The notes below the pieces were generated by a model. The model ran no database searches. It was not told where the DNA came from and saw only the letters and a program-made list of their open reading frames with translations. The position numbers and the translations under genes are program-made. A DNA stretch of 64,000 bases from SZUA-547 sp963669315. Lineage in GTDB: Bacteria; Pseudomonadota; Alphaproteobacteria; Rhodobacterales; Rhodobacteraceae. The stretch spans positions 3,100,001 through 3,164,000 of the forward strand of contig OY770021.1 of NCBI GenBank assembly GCA_963669315.1. The letters run 5' to 3'. This document shows positions 1 to 8,808 of the stretch, one piece after another; position 1 is the stretch's first letter, and each line of letters opens with the position of its first letter.

Positions 1-1080
1 ATGGATTGTGCGATGTTCCTGCGTCAGCGGCGCGGTGTCGGGGTCGGCGGCCAGAGTGGCGACCACGTCCCTCACCCGTTCCGACTCTGACAGCTTGCCC
101 ACATAGACCACGTCATCGGCGGCGATCACCGCAAGATCCTCGACGCCCTGCGCCACCACTCGCGGCCCATCACTGACCGCCAGAATGCGTCGCGAGTCTG
201 GCGCGCTCGCCTCGCCAAGGGTCACGGCCGCGTCCGGATCAGTGGCGTCACGCTCCCAGATCGCGGACCAGGCGCCGAGATCGGACCATTGGATCGCTGC
301 GGGTACGACCACCGCCTTGTCGGTTTTCTCAAACACCGCATAATCGACGGAGATCGACGGCGACGCTTCGAACGAAGCCGCGTCCAATCGGAGAAAACTC
401 AAATCCTTTCGAGCGCCTGCGACCGCGCCAAGGGCGGCCTTGTCTACATCCGGCGCCAGACGTTCGAGTTCTTCAAGAAACGCATCGGCCCGGAACAGAA
501 ACATGCCTGAGTTCCAGAAATACCCGCCCTCGGCCAGCATCGCTTCGGCGCGTGAGCGATCTGGTTTCTCAACAAAACGCGCGACTGCGCGTGAGCCGGT
601 CCCATCGACGGCCTTGATATAGCCATAGCCTGTGGCCGGGCTTTTGGGTTCGACGCCGAATGTCACCAGCCCGCCCTTGGCCGCTTCGACTTCCGCCGCG
701 TCCAACGCCTTCTGATAGGCCGGATCCACTTTTAGAGCATGGTCCGAGGGCATGACGTGAAGCACTGCGTCTATGTCCCGCCGTAGCGCCGCGTGCGCTG
801 CGGCGGCGATGGCCGGTGCGGTGTTGCGGGCGGCGGGCTCAAGCAAGATCGTGGGCGTCAATCCGATTTCGCAGGCTTGCGCGGCGCAGTGAAACCGATA
901 CTCCTCATTCGTCACGATCATCGGAGCAGCGTACCGGTCGCCGGATGCGCGGGTCAGCGTTTGTTGCAGCAGACTGCTTTCACCGCCCAGCGAAAGGAAC
1001 TGTTTGGGATAGGCGGCCCGCGACATCGGCCACAGGCGCGAGCCCGACCCGCCGGCAAGGATCACTGGTGTCAGCGCCAA
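1..1080 (-). CDS. manC: Mannose-1-phosphate guanylyltransferase / mannose-6-phosphate isomerase, partial (runs off the window)
   Basis: Makes GDP-mannose from mannose-1-phosphate and GTP for exopolysaccharide or LPS sugars. Translating the minus strand from a TTG at 1080 gives MALTPVILAGGSGSRLWPMS, the nucleotidyltransferase signature with its GG-x-GSR phosphate loop. FVEKPD, the sugar-nucleotide loop, is encoded near 560-577. The frame stays open to base 1, where it ends ...HRTIH, the point at which the type II phosphomannose isomerase cupin domain (HRPWG) normally begins. The gene is therefore probably the bifunctional AlgA/ManC type, with its C-terminal cupin outside the window. The TTG start is preceded by a purine-rich AGGGAGAGAG; no ATG lies in a sensible place, because the nearest upstream ATG is out of frame and quickly meets a stop. 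Confidence 0.85.
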   Translation of the reverse strand, partial: MALTPVILAGGSGSRLWPMSRAAYPKQFLSLGGESSLLQQTLTRASGDRYAAPMIVTNEEYRFHCAAQACEIGLTPTILLEPAARNTAPAIAAAAHAALRRDIDAVLHVMPSDHALKVDPAYQKALDAAEVEAAKGGLVTFGVEPKSPATGYGYIKAVDGTGSRAVARFVEKPDRSRAEAMLAEGGYFWNSGMFLFRADAFLEELERLAPDVDKAALGAVAGARKDLSFLRLDAASFEASPSISVDYAVFEKTDKAVVVPAAIQWSDLGAWSAIWERDATDPDAAVTLGEASAPDSRRILAVSDGPRVVAQGVEDLAVIAADDVVYVGKLSESERVRDVVATLAADPDTAPLTQEHRTIH

Positions 1081-1352
1081 GACGCTCTCTCCCTCATTCC
1101 TGATCGACCGCTTTCCGACTCGTAAGACTTATGCGGAACAACTGAACTTGACCATGAAGTTGGTTAACGAAGTCCCGACAAACGATATTTTGTTGGTGTG
1201 TCTCAGCGTCGGCCCAAGGCATCGTGAGCGCGCCGAGGCCGTCCAGACCTGCGACGTCAAGGATTGGCCCGGATTTTCCGCCGACACTGGACCTTCGCCG
1301 CCAGACGTGAGAGCGGTGGGGCATTCACTGAGAATGGGGGCGACCACGGCCG

Positions 1353-3902
1353 ATGGCCATGGCGGAAGAAACTGAGACAGACAGGCTTGCGGCGCTGGTG
1401 CGCGCGCGTGCGCCCGCGGAACACGCGTTTGAGGAGGCGTTTTCGCCTGATGGCGACGTGTGTGCGAGTTGGGCGCCGCTGCTGAACTGGCTGGCGGATT
1501 CGCCCAAGGAAGCCGAAGCGGTCGCATTGGAAGCCGATCGTCTGCGCGCAGAGTCCGGCATCGCATTCTCCACCGCCTTAACCAGTCATGGGTCTGAGGC
1601 GGAAAGCGCCGCGGCTCGCGACCCCCTGCCTGTCATGCTCTCCGCTGACGACTGGGCGGAGGTTGAGCGCGGCGTCATCCAGCGGGCCAATCTTCTGGAA
1701 GCGGCGCTGGCAGATGTATACGGACCGGCGAATACCATTGCAGAAGGGGTCTTGCCTCCCGGTCTTTGCTACGGGCAAAGCTCATTCGCCGCCCATTGCG
1801 CCGGACGCGGACCAGACCGGTGGTTGTACCTTTACGAGGCGGATATCGCCCGCTCGGCCGACGGGCGCTGGATGGTTCTGGCTGACCGCGTGGATTCCCC
1901 CCTTGGCGACGGCTGGCTGCTGGCCAACCGCATCGCCGTTAGTCAGGCGATGTCCGAACCTTTCATGTCGATGGGCGTTAGGCGCCTGTCGACCCACTAC
2001 ACTTGCTTCCAGGCGCTTCTTGAGACGCTGTCAGGACCGGAGGGTCGGGTCGCTCTCTTAACGCGTGGGGAAAAGGATCCGAGGTTCTTCTCGCACGCTT
2101 ACTTCGCACGTTATCTGGACGCGACGCTGTTGGAGCCGGCTGATCTGACCGTGCGCGCCGGCGCCTGTTTTATGAAGACGCTGGACGGCCTGAAAAAGCT
2201 GGATGTCTTGCTGCGCGGCGCGCCTGACCGTGGCCTGGATGCGCTGCACCGTCCGCGTGACGCGGTCTATGGCTCACCTGCGCTTTCCGCCGCGGCGCGG
2301 GACGGCGGCATGGTGATCGCCAACGCCATCGGCGCCGCCAGCTTCGCCTATCGTGGTCTGGCGCCTTACGCGCCTCAACTTTGCCAACGTCTGTTGGGGC
2401 AGGAACTGACGCTGTCTGACGCTCCCTGTTTGTGGCTGGGAGACCCCATAGCGCGCGAGCAGGCGTTGGCTGAACCCGAGCAATGGTCCATCGCGTCGGT
2501 GAACGGCCGGCGAGACGGCCCTCCCGTCCCAATTTCGGCCGAGCCCGACCGGGATTTGCTGATGCGGCAACTTGAGCGTTATGGGGAACGCTTTGTCGCC
2601 GTCGCCACCCCGCCGCTTGCGCATGCGCCGGTCTGGCGTCACGGCAGGTTGGAATCCGCCGAATGGATGATGCGCGTCTTCGCCTGCCTGACGCCGGACG
2701 GATGGAGTGTTGCGCCAGGTGGCGTCGCCTCGCAAACCGCGCCGGGCTCGGCCCTTCCGGCGCTAGGTCTGGGCAAGGATGTCTGGGTGCTGCCTGGCGA
2801 CGATACCGAGCAGAACGTCGCATCCATCGCCAGTGTTCGAGTCGCCGACGCTCATCTGCGCCGCACCGGGCGGGAATTGCTGAGCCGCGTCGCAGACGAT
2901 CTGTTCTGGCTGGGCCGAAATGCGGAACGGGCGGAGACGACTCTACGTATTCTCGATCTCTGCGCGCGGCGGCGGCTGGCGGGCAACCGCGCCGACTCGG
3001 CACCGGAAGTCTTGTGCAGCATTGCTGAAATTCATGCCCGCGCAAATGAGGCCTTGTCGGGCGAAGCCAGATTTCTGGAAGTGGTGAAACGACTGGCCGA
3101 AGATCCTGAGGAGCCATGGGGTCTGAGCGCGACGCTGGCCTCGCTTCGCCGCGGTCTCGCACGCACCCGCGCCCATGTCAGCGAAGAAAGCTGGCGTAAT
3201 CTTGACCATCTGTGCGCCGACCGGCGCTGGACCGGCGCCGGTGACATGCGCCGGATCGGAGAAGTAGCGCGACTGATTGAGGATTCCTTGCGTGCGCTCG
3301 CAGCTTTCGCCGGGGCCGCGCACGAGAACCTGACTCGCAATTACGCCTGGCGTTTTCTGGAGATGGGCCGCCGGATCGAGCGCGGCGTGGGCACGGCCCG
3401 CGTGGCGGAGAAGCTGATCGGCGAAGTGCGTGAGAATGAAGAGACCTATCTGCGCGCCTGGCTGATGCTCAGCGACAGCAGATCCGCATATCGCTCTCGC
3501 TACATGACGACGCCGCAACCGGCGGCAGTGCTTGATCTTCTGTTTCTGGACGAGTCGAATCCGCGCGCATTGGCCTACCAGCTTTCGCGGCTTGAGGGCG
3601 TGCTTGCTGAGCTGCCCTACACCGGTCCTTATCGCAGCCCTGAGCATCGACTGGCGCTGTCATTGATGACTGAAATTCGCTTGACCGATGCGGAAACGCT
3701 GGCGAACACGCGGGCAAACGAGGGCGAGGCGGTCGATCAAGGGGCGACGCGCGAGCGCCTGATCTCGTTGTCTGAGCGGTGCCAGTCGGATTTGTCAGAA
3801 ATATCGAACTTCGTCAGCCGCGCTTATTTCGCCCATGCCGAAGCGCCGTTGACCTTCACCAGCGCGTCGCGCCGGATACTGGATGAGGATGTGGCGCGAT
3901 GA
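1353..3902 (+). CDS. Circularly permuted type 2 ATP-grasp / alpha-E fusion protein
   Basis: 849 residues combining two domains that are often separate genes. The N-terminal part (about 70-480) matches circularly permuted ATP-grasp proteins (DUF404/DUF407 type), with YGPANTIAEGVLPP and the substrate/ATP-binding stretch ending in VWVLPGDD. The C-terminal part (about 505-845) is an all-helical alpha-E (DUF403) domain starting LLSRVADDLFWLGRNAERAE. The pair is predicted to be a peptide ligase, substrate unknown. The stop overlaps the start of the transglutaminase-like gene by 4 bases, the usual neighbour of this fusion, so they are co-translated. An alternative start is the ATG six bases downstream (1359). 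No strong ribosome-binding site separates the two. Confidence 0.88.
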   Translation: MAMAEETETDRLAALVRARAPAEHAFEEAFSPDGDVCASWAPLLNWLADSPKEAEAVALEADRLRAESGIAFSTALTSHGSEAESAAARDPLPVMLSADDWAEVERGVIQRANLLEAALADVYGPANTIAEGVLPPGLCYGQSSFAAHCAGRGPDRWLYLYEADIARSADGRWMVLADRVDSPLGDGWLLANRIAVSQAMSEPFMSMGVRRLSTHYTCFQALLETLSGPEGRVALLTRGEKDPRFFSHAYFARYLDATLLEPADLTVRAGACFMKTLDGLKKLDVLLRGAPDRGLDALHRPRDAVYGSPALSAAARDGGMVIANAIGAASFAYRGLAPYAPQLCQRLLGQELTLSDAPCLWLGDPIAREQALAEPEQWSIASVNGRRDGPPVPISAEPDRDLLMRQLERYGERFVAVATPPLAHAPVWRHGRLESAEWMMRVFACLTPDGWSVAPGGVASQTAPGSALPALGLGKDVWVLPGDDTEQNVASIASVRVADAHLRRTGRELLSRVADDLFWLGRNAERAETTLRILDLCARRRLAGNRADSAPEVLCSIAEIHARANEALSGEARFLEVVKRLAEDPEEPWGLSATLASLRRGLARTRAHVSEESWRNLDHLCADRRWTGAGDMRRIGEVARLIEDSLRALAAFAGAAHENLTRNYAWRFLEMGRRIERGVGTARVAEKLIGEVRENEETYLRAWLMLSDSRSAYRSRYMTTPQPAAVLDLLFLDESNPRALAYQLSRLEGVLAELPYTGPYRSPEHRLALSLMTEIRLTDAETLANTRANEGEAVDQGATRERLISLSERCQSDLSEISNFVSRAYFAHAEAPLTFTSASRRILDEDVAR

Positions 3903-4795
3903 TCTACGATATCATTCACCGCACCTCATACGCATATCAGGAAGCGGCAAGCTTCTCTCAGCACCTGTTGCGGCTGACCCCGCGGACGGATTCCGAGCAA
4001 CGCGCAATCACCGCGGAAATCACCGTCGATCCGGCTCCGGAGGCGCTGGAGCTGGGAATCGATATGTTTGGGAATACCGAACATCTTGCGACCGTTCGCG
4101 AGCCCCATGATACGCTGGAGATCGTGGCGCGCAGCCGCGTGCATCGATCCGAGTCCCGAGAAATGATCCTGGACGCGTCGACGCCGTGGGAGGGTGCGCG
4201 CGATCTGGCGATCGGGGCGGCTGGAAATCCGGCTATGACCGCGGCGCCTTTCGCGTTTCCGACCGCGATGACGGAGGCGGACTTAGCGATTGACGACTAC
4301 GCGCGGCGATCGCTGTCTCCCGGCCGGCCGGTTCTTGCGGCCGCACATGAGTTGACGGAGCGCATCTATCGCGACTTTGAGTACGCGCCAGGCGTGACGG
4401 ATGCGGATACGCCGCCTGCCGAAGCGTTCGCGACCGCAAAGGGCGTATGCCAGGATTTCGCTCATGTGATGCTCGCCGCGCTTCGCGCGTATCGCGTGCC
4501 CGCGCGCTATGTCAGCGGATATCTTCGCACCATCCCGCCCGAGGGGCAGGAGCGCCTGCAGGGCGCCGACGCCAGCCATGCCTGGATATCTGTTTGGGAT
4601 CCAGTGTTCGGCTGGGTGGATTTCGATCCAACCAACAATGCGCTGGCGGGGCAGGACCATATCGCGCTCGCGTGGGGTCGGGACTACAGCGACGTCTCGC
4701 CTGTTTCCGGCCTGGTGATCGGCGCCGGCGATCAGAGCCTGAACGTCAGTGTCGATGTCATACCGTTATCGGCGGACGAAGACGGGCGAATTTAA
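3899..4795 (+). CDS. Transglutaminase-like cysteine protease family protein
   Basis: 298 residues with the bacterial transglutaminase N-terminal beta region (about 1-80) and a papain-like transglutaminase core. The catalytic triad is visible: Cys184 in KGVCQDFAHVML, His227 in DASHAWISVW and an Asp at 241-243 in GWVDFDPTNN. It is cytoplasmic, since no signal peptide is present. Family members accompany ATP-grasp/alpha-E proteins in a conserved but functionally uncharacterised module, thought to form and cleave an isopeptide or peptide product. It is translationally coupled to the upstream gene through an ATGA overlap. The molecular substrate cannot be inferred from sequence. Confidence 0.9.
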   Translation: MIYDIIHRTSYAYQEAASFSQHLLRLTPRTDSEQRAITAEITVDPAPEALELGIDMFGNTEHLATVREPHDTLEIVARSRVHRSESREMILDASTPWEGARDLAIGAAGNPAMTAAPFAFPTAMTEADLAIDDYARRSLSPGRPVLAAAHELTERIYRDFEYAPGVTDADTPPAEAFATAKGVCQDFAHVMLAALRAYRVPARYVSGYLRTIPPEGQERLQGADASHAWISVWDPVFGWVDFDPTNNALAGQDHIALAWGRDYSDVSPVSGLVIGAGDQSLNVSVDVIPLSADEDGRI

Positions 4796-4850
4796 ACATC
4801 GATCCGCACCAGCCGGATGGTCCACCGCGACAATCATACACTTGCAATTT

Positions 4851-4898
4851 TATCATATGAATATGGTTATTGTATTCCATATCACGTGTTATATGATG
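4851..4898. promoter_or_regulatory. AT-rich inverted motifs, possible GntR operator, upstream of the 5008 gene
   Basis: In the 212-base gap before the dehydroshikimate dehydratase-like gene lie a TCATATGA palindrome (4853-4860) and CATAT-N8-ATATG (4878-4895) whose centre contains CACGTG. Similar ATATGAT and ACACGTGA words occur before aroQ and before the TRAP operon of the same island, so I infer a shared operator for the island's GntR regulators. No binding evidence is available. Confidence 0.45.
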
Positions 4899-5007
4899 GG
4901 CGCTGCATATTCGCCTTATGGGGGGGTGCGGCGCACTCGACGCAACGGGACGCAGGTCTGTAAGCTCGTTGTAAAATTGAGCAATTGGGCGTCCAGAACA
5001 GCTGCAC

Positions 5008-6903
5008 ATGTCGCAACTCAGCATTTCAACAGCATCGATCTCCGGAGAAATGTCGCAAAAGCTTCTGGCGGCGGCGCATGCTGGATTCGACTCGATTGAT
5101 CTGGATGAACTCGACATCACCGGTTTCGATGGCGAGCTGGCTGAGATCGCCGCGCAACTTTCCGACCTGAATCTGATCGCCAACTCGCTTGCGCCAAATC
5201 GGGATTTCGAGATTTTCGGGTCCGACGATTCCGGGAACCAGTTCGATCGCTTGGAGGCGAAATTTGACCTGATGCATGCGCTGGGCGTCGGTTTGATGGT
5301 CCTCCAAGCGTCCTCCAGAACGGACTCTGTGAACGGCGACAGCGCGATCATGGATATTCTTGGCGAGGCCGGTGAGCGGGCGAGCGCACGGGGCTTGAAG
5401 ATCGCCTATCAGGCGCTTGGCTGGGCGCTTCACGTTAAGAGTGATGAGCATGCAGCGTCCCTGATCGCCGGGTTGGGGCACCCCAGCATCGGGCTGGCGC
5501 TCAATTCCCTTCAATCCTGCCGTGGGCGCAGCGATTGGAGTGCGCCGGACTCAGCGACCGCCGAGAATATTTTCTTCGTTCAACTGAGCGACGCGCCAGA
5601 GCTGGATATGGGGGACCGTATTCTCTCGCAGCACTTCCAGTGTTTTCTGGGGCTGGGCGCTCTGGATTTGAAGAATTTCGTGCGCCAGATCGCAGCGACC
5701 GGCTACGAGGACGGCTGGTCGTTCGCAGTGCGGAACGACAAGCTGAGAGAGGCGAGCGCACGTACGCTGGCGCAGGATGGTTACCGTTCGCTTCTGAGCC
5801 TGCTGGACGATGCCGGGAACAAGCGGGCGGCGTCGTTGTCGAAAATCGCCGCCCTGCCTGAAAAGGGCGATGTCGAGGCGGTGGAGTTCATTGAATTCGC
5901 TGTCGGCCCTGGCGATGTCGAGCAGCTCTCTGGCCTTCTGGCCAAGCTGGGCTTCCGGCAGAGCGCCCGGCACATCAGCAAAGACGTCGATTTATGGCGA
6001 CAGGGTAGCGCGAGGATCGTTCTCAACAGGGAAACCAAGGATTTTGCAAGATCGTCCTATCTGACCCACGGAACCTCGGTCTGCGATATCGGTCTGCATG
6101 TCGGAGACGCCAAGAACACCCATGTCCGGGCTGTCGCGCTTGGGGCTAACGTGTTCCATCAGCCGACGGGCCCCGATGAGCTGGAAGTTCCCGCCATTCG
6201 CGGGATCGGCGGCAGCGTTCTGCATCTCCTCGATTCGACGTCCGAACTGGCCAAAATCTGGGATCAGGAGTTCACGCCTACTACGACGGATGTGGAGGCG
6301 GTCGAATTCGGCCTGACCGAGATCGATCACATCGCGCAGCCGATGAACCTGCATGAGATGCAAAGCTGGGCGCTGTTTTACACTACGACATTGAAGATGA
6401 GGGCGCGGCCTATCGTCGATGTCAGCGATCCGCTCGGTGTGATCCGCAGCCAAGCAATTGAAAACGAAGCGGGGACCGTAAGGCTGAACCTCAACGGCGT
6501 GGACACGCACCGTACGAGCGCAGGGGCGTTTCTGGCCGACCATTTCGGCGCGCCGGTTCAACACATCGCCTTTGCGTGCGGAGATATTTTTGAAACTTCA
6601 GAGAAATTGGAGCAGGCCGGCCTGAACCGCCTGCGGATATCTCCCAACTACTACAGCAATCTAAGAACCTTGTTCGATCTGACGCCTGAGTTCGTGGACC
6701 GGTTGCAGGCGGCCAACATCCTCTACGATGTTGATGGCGACGCGGAGTATTTTCAGATTTTCAGCGAACCGCTGTTTGATGGCTTTTTCTTCGAGGTTGT
6801 TGAGCGTCGCAATGGCTATACCGGATATGGCGCGCGCAACGCGCCGATCAGACTGGCCGCGATGCTTAAGCACAAGCGCCCGGCGGGGATGCCGCGCGTA
6901 TGA
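5008..6903 (+). CDS. Two-domain 3-dehydroshikimate dehydratase / HPPD-like protein with degenerate dehydratase site
   Basis: 631 residues with the QuiC/QsuB layout. An N-terminal AP-endonuclease-2-type TIM barrel (about 1-275) is followed by a VOC/4-hydroxyphenylpyruvate dioxygenase-like half (about 290-625). In active dehydratases the barrel metal is held by Glu, Asp, Gln and Glu, with a catalytic His three residues after the Asp. Here the equivalent positions read Gln135 (IAYQALGW), Asn166 and Gln169 (LALNSLQS), Gln192 (FVQLSDAP, kept) and Ala240 (WSFAVRND). Three of four ligands and the His are therefore lost. The C-terminal half keeps its His-His-Glu triad (IDHIAQ, VQHIAFACGDI, FFFEVVERR). 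The first half is probably inactive or altered; the second may be the working domain. The start at 5008 fits the family's N-terminus. Four-base overlap with the next gene. Confidence 0.85.
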   Translation: MSQLSISTASISGEMSQKLLAAAHAGFDSIDLDELDITGFDGELAEIAAQLSDLNLIANSLAPNRDFEIFGSDDSGNQFDRLEAKFDLMHALGVGLMVLQASSRTDSVNGDSAIMDILGEAGERASARGLKIAYQALGWALHVKSDEHAASLIAGLGHPSIGLALNSLQSCRGRSDWSAPDSATAENIFFVQLSDAPELDMGDRILSQHFQCFLGLGALDLKNFVRQIAATGYEDGWSFAVRNDKLREASARTLAQDGYRSLLSLLDDAGNKRAASLSKIAALPEKGDVEAVEFIEFAVGPGDVEQLSGLLAKLGFRQSARHISKDVDLWRQGSARIVLNRETKDFARSSYLTHGTSVCDIGLHVGDAKNTHVRAVALGANVFHQPTGPDELEVPAIRGIGGSVLHLLDSTSELAKIWDQEFTPTTTDVEAVEFGLTEIDHIAQPMNLHEMQSWALFYTTTLKMRARPIVDVSDPLGVIRSQAIENEAGTVRLNLNGVDTHRTSAGAFLADHFGAPVQHIAFACGDIFETSEKLEQAGLNRLRISPNYYSNLRTLFDLTPEFVDRLQAANILYDVDGDAEYFQIFSEPLFDGFFFEVVERRNGYTGYGARNAPIRLAAMLKHKRPAGMPRV

Positions 6904-7799
6904 ACCTGCGGAGTCCGGGCATAGCGAAGGACGGCATCGGCCCATCCACGGCCTTGCGTGCGGCCTTGCTGGGGCATGGGATCGGGCAATCCAAAACGCC
7001 TGAAATGCATATGGCGGAGGGGCGCGCGCAGGGGATCGACTACCGTTTTGACCGCTTCGATGTCGGCCAGTCCCCCTACAATGAGATGACGGCGTCGGAG
7101 ATCCTGCAATTCGCGCGGGATCATGGTTATGCCGGGCTGAACGTCACCCATCCGTTTAAGGAGCGGGTCTGCGATCTGGTCGATCAGATGTCGCCTTCTG
7201 CGCAGCTTCTCGGAGCCGTCAACACAATCGTCATTTCCGATGGCGTTCTGACCGGCCACAACACTGACTACACAGGATTCAAGCGGGCATTCGCGGCCGA
7301 GATGTCGGACGCCGCGAAAGGCGAAGTTCTGCTGATCGGGGCGGGCGGCGCCGGCGCCGCGGTCGCCTTTGCACTTGTCGATTCCGGCGTGACGCGGCTG
7401 ACCATTTTCGATGTCGCCCGTCAAAGCGCCGTTGGCCTGCGCAATCGGATACTGGAGGCGCGTCCGGGTGCTGAAATCAGGACGCCTGGCAGCCTGAAGG
7501 AAATCGCCTTTTCCAGTCTCGACGGCGTGGTCAATGCGACGCCCATCGGAATGGAAAAGCATCCGGGAACGGCCATTCACGTCGAGGATCTGTCGTCGAC
7601 GACATGGGTGGCGGACATCATCTACTTTCCGCTTGAAACTGAATTGTTGAAACGCGCCAGGGCGCATGGCTGCCGGACAATGGCCGGGTCTGGAATGGCC
7701 ATTTTTCAAGCTATCGACGCGTTTCAGCTGCTGACCGGTCGCCAAGCGGACCCGGCAAGGTTTCGCGATAGTTTTCAAAAACTTGCAAAAGATACCTAG
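6900..7799 (+). CDS. Shikimate dehydrogenase family protein (quinate/shikimate type)
   Basis: 299 residues of the AroE/YdiB/QuiB family, which interconverts shikimate (or quinate) and the 3-dehydro acid with NAD(P). The substrate-binding half carries GHGIGQSKTPEMH, NVTHPFKE with the catalytic Lys, and GHNTDYTGF with the catalytic Asp. The Rossmann half begins LLIGAGGAGAAVAFAL. Overlap with the upstream dehydratase-like gene and the catabolic neighbourhood argue for a degradative rather than biosynthetic role, on shikimate or a look-alike ring acid. The opening motif differs from the biosynthetic AroE form, where two serines bind the carboxylate. Cofactor preference cannot be told reliably. 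Confidence 0.88.
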   Translation: MNLRSPGIAKDGIGPSTALRAALLGHGIGQSKTPEMHMAEGRAQGIDYRFDRFDVGQSPYNEMTASEILQFARDHGYAGLNVTHPFKERVCDLVDQMSPSAQLLGAVNTIVISDGVLTGHNTDYTGFKRAFAAEMSDAAKGEVLLIGAGGAGAAVAFALVDSGVTRLTIFDVARQSAVGLRNRILEARPGAEIRTPGSLKEIAFSSLDGVVNATPIGMEKHPGTAIHVEDLSSTTWVADIIYFPLETELLKRARAHGCRTMAGSGMAIFQAIDAFQLLTGRQADPARFRDSFQKLAKDT

Positions 7800-7818
7800 G
7801 ACAAAACGGAGGAACCAA

Positions 7819-8637
7819 ATGACTGAAGAAAGCCAGGACGCCCAAGACATCCGCCATTGGTGGCGCACGTCGATCATCAACATGGCGCCGGGACAGATCA
7901 TCTTTCGCGGCAAGCCGATCGAAGATCTGATCGGCAATGTCTCCTTTCCCCAGATGATCTGGTTCATGACCATGGGAGAGATGCCGACGAGAGAGCAGGC
8001 GGACCTGTTCGAATGCGCCATGGTCGCGGGCGTTGATCACGGGCCGCAGGCGCCGTCGATCGCGATCTCCCGGATGGCGTCCACATGCGGCATCGGCCTC
8101 AACAACGTGATGGGCACCGCGGTCAACGTGCTTGGCGACGTACATGGCGGCGCCGGCGAACAGTGCGCCGAGCTCTATTTCATGATCTCCGACCTTATGG
8201 ACAAAGGCGTGGAATTGGACCAGGCGGTCCGCGACGGGTTGGACGCCTGGAGGGCGGAGAACGGCAAGATCGTCTCTGGCTTTGGCCACCGGTTCCACAA
8301 ACCAGTCGATCCGCGCGCGCCGCGCCTGATGGGGATTGTGCGCGATGCGGCCGCGAATGGCGTCGTCAGCGGCAGGTTCGTCGAAATCGGAGAGGGCGTG
8401 CAGGAGGAGCTTGGCCGCCAGCGCGGCGGACGCGCCATCGCGATGAACATCGACGGCGCAACCGCTGTGATCTTCTGTGAGCTTGGCTTCCCAGCGCCGC
8501 TGTCTCGCGGGTTGTTTTGCCTGTCGCGCTCGGTCGGCATTCTTTCCCATGCGTGGGAGCAGATGCAGCAGGGCGGGCGCAACAAAGGGCCGATGCCGCC
8601 GCGCTTCCTGCCGAAATACGAGCCGAAGGAAGACTGA
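7819..8637 (+). CDS. Citrate synthase-like protein (citryl-CoA lyase family)
   Basis: 272 residues, much shorter than citrate synthase (about 430), equivalent to its catalytic core. The citrate-synthase active-site positions are present: His in LGDVHGGAGEQ, His in GFGHRFHKPVDPR and Asp in MNIDGATAV. The family cleaves or forms a C-C bond next to a CoA thioester. Homologues are commonly annotated citryl-CoA lyase, but no citrate lyase or citryl-CoA synthetase genes lie here. In this island a retro-Claisen step on an acyl-CoA made by the acylating aldehyde dehydrogenase is a possible role (inference). I chose the ATG at 7819 because GGAGG lies just upstream; an in-frame start at 7783 would overlap the previous gene. 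Confidence 0.8.
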   Translation: MTEESQDAQDIRHWWRTSIINMAPGQIIFRGKPIEDLIGNVSFPQMIWFMTMGEMPTREQADLFECAMVAGVDHGPQAPSIAISRMASTCGIGLNNVMGTAVNVLGDVHGGAGEQCAELYFMISDLMDKGVELDQAVRDGLDAWRAENGKIVSGFGHRFHKPVDPRAPRLMGIVRDAAANGVVSGRFVEIGEGVQEELGRQRGGRAIAMNIDGATAVIFCELGFPAPLSRGLFCLSRSVGILSHAWEQMQQGGRNKGPMPPRFLPKYEPKED

Positions 8638-8808
8638 TGCTCAGCTCGCCCGCCAGCAGGTCGATACAGATCAGGCGGGCGAGCAACCACCAGCCGGCAG
8701 CCGCCGTCCGTTGCTGGCCGCATTATCCGATGGTGGAGTTAGGCTTTAGACCGTCTGGGTGTTTCACGGGCGCATCTACGGCCAATCACCCCCAATGTTG
8801 CTCCTAAA

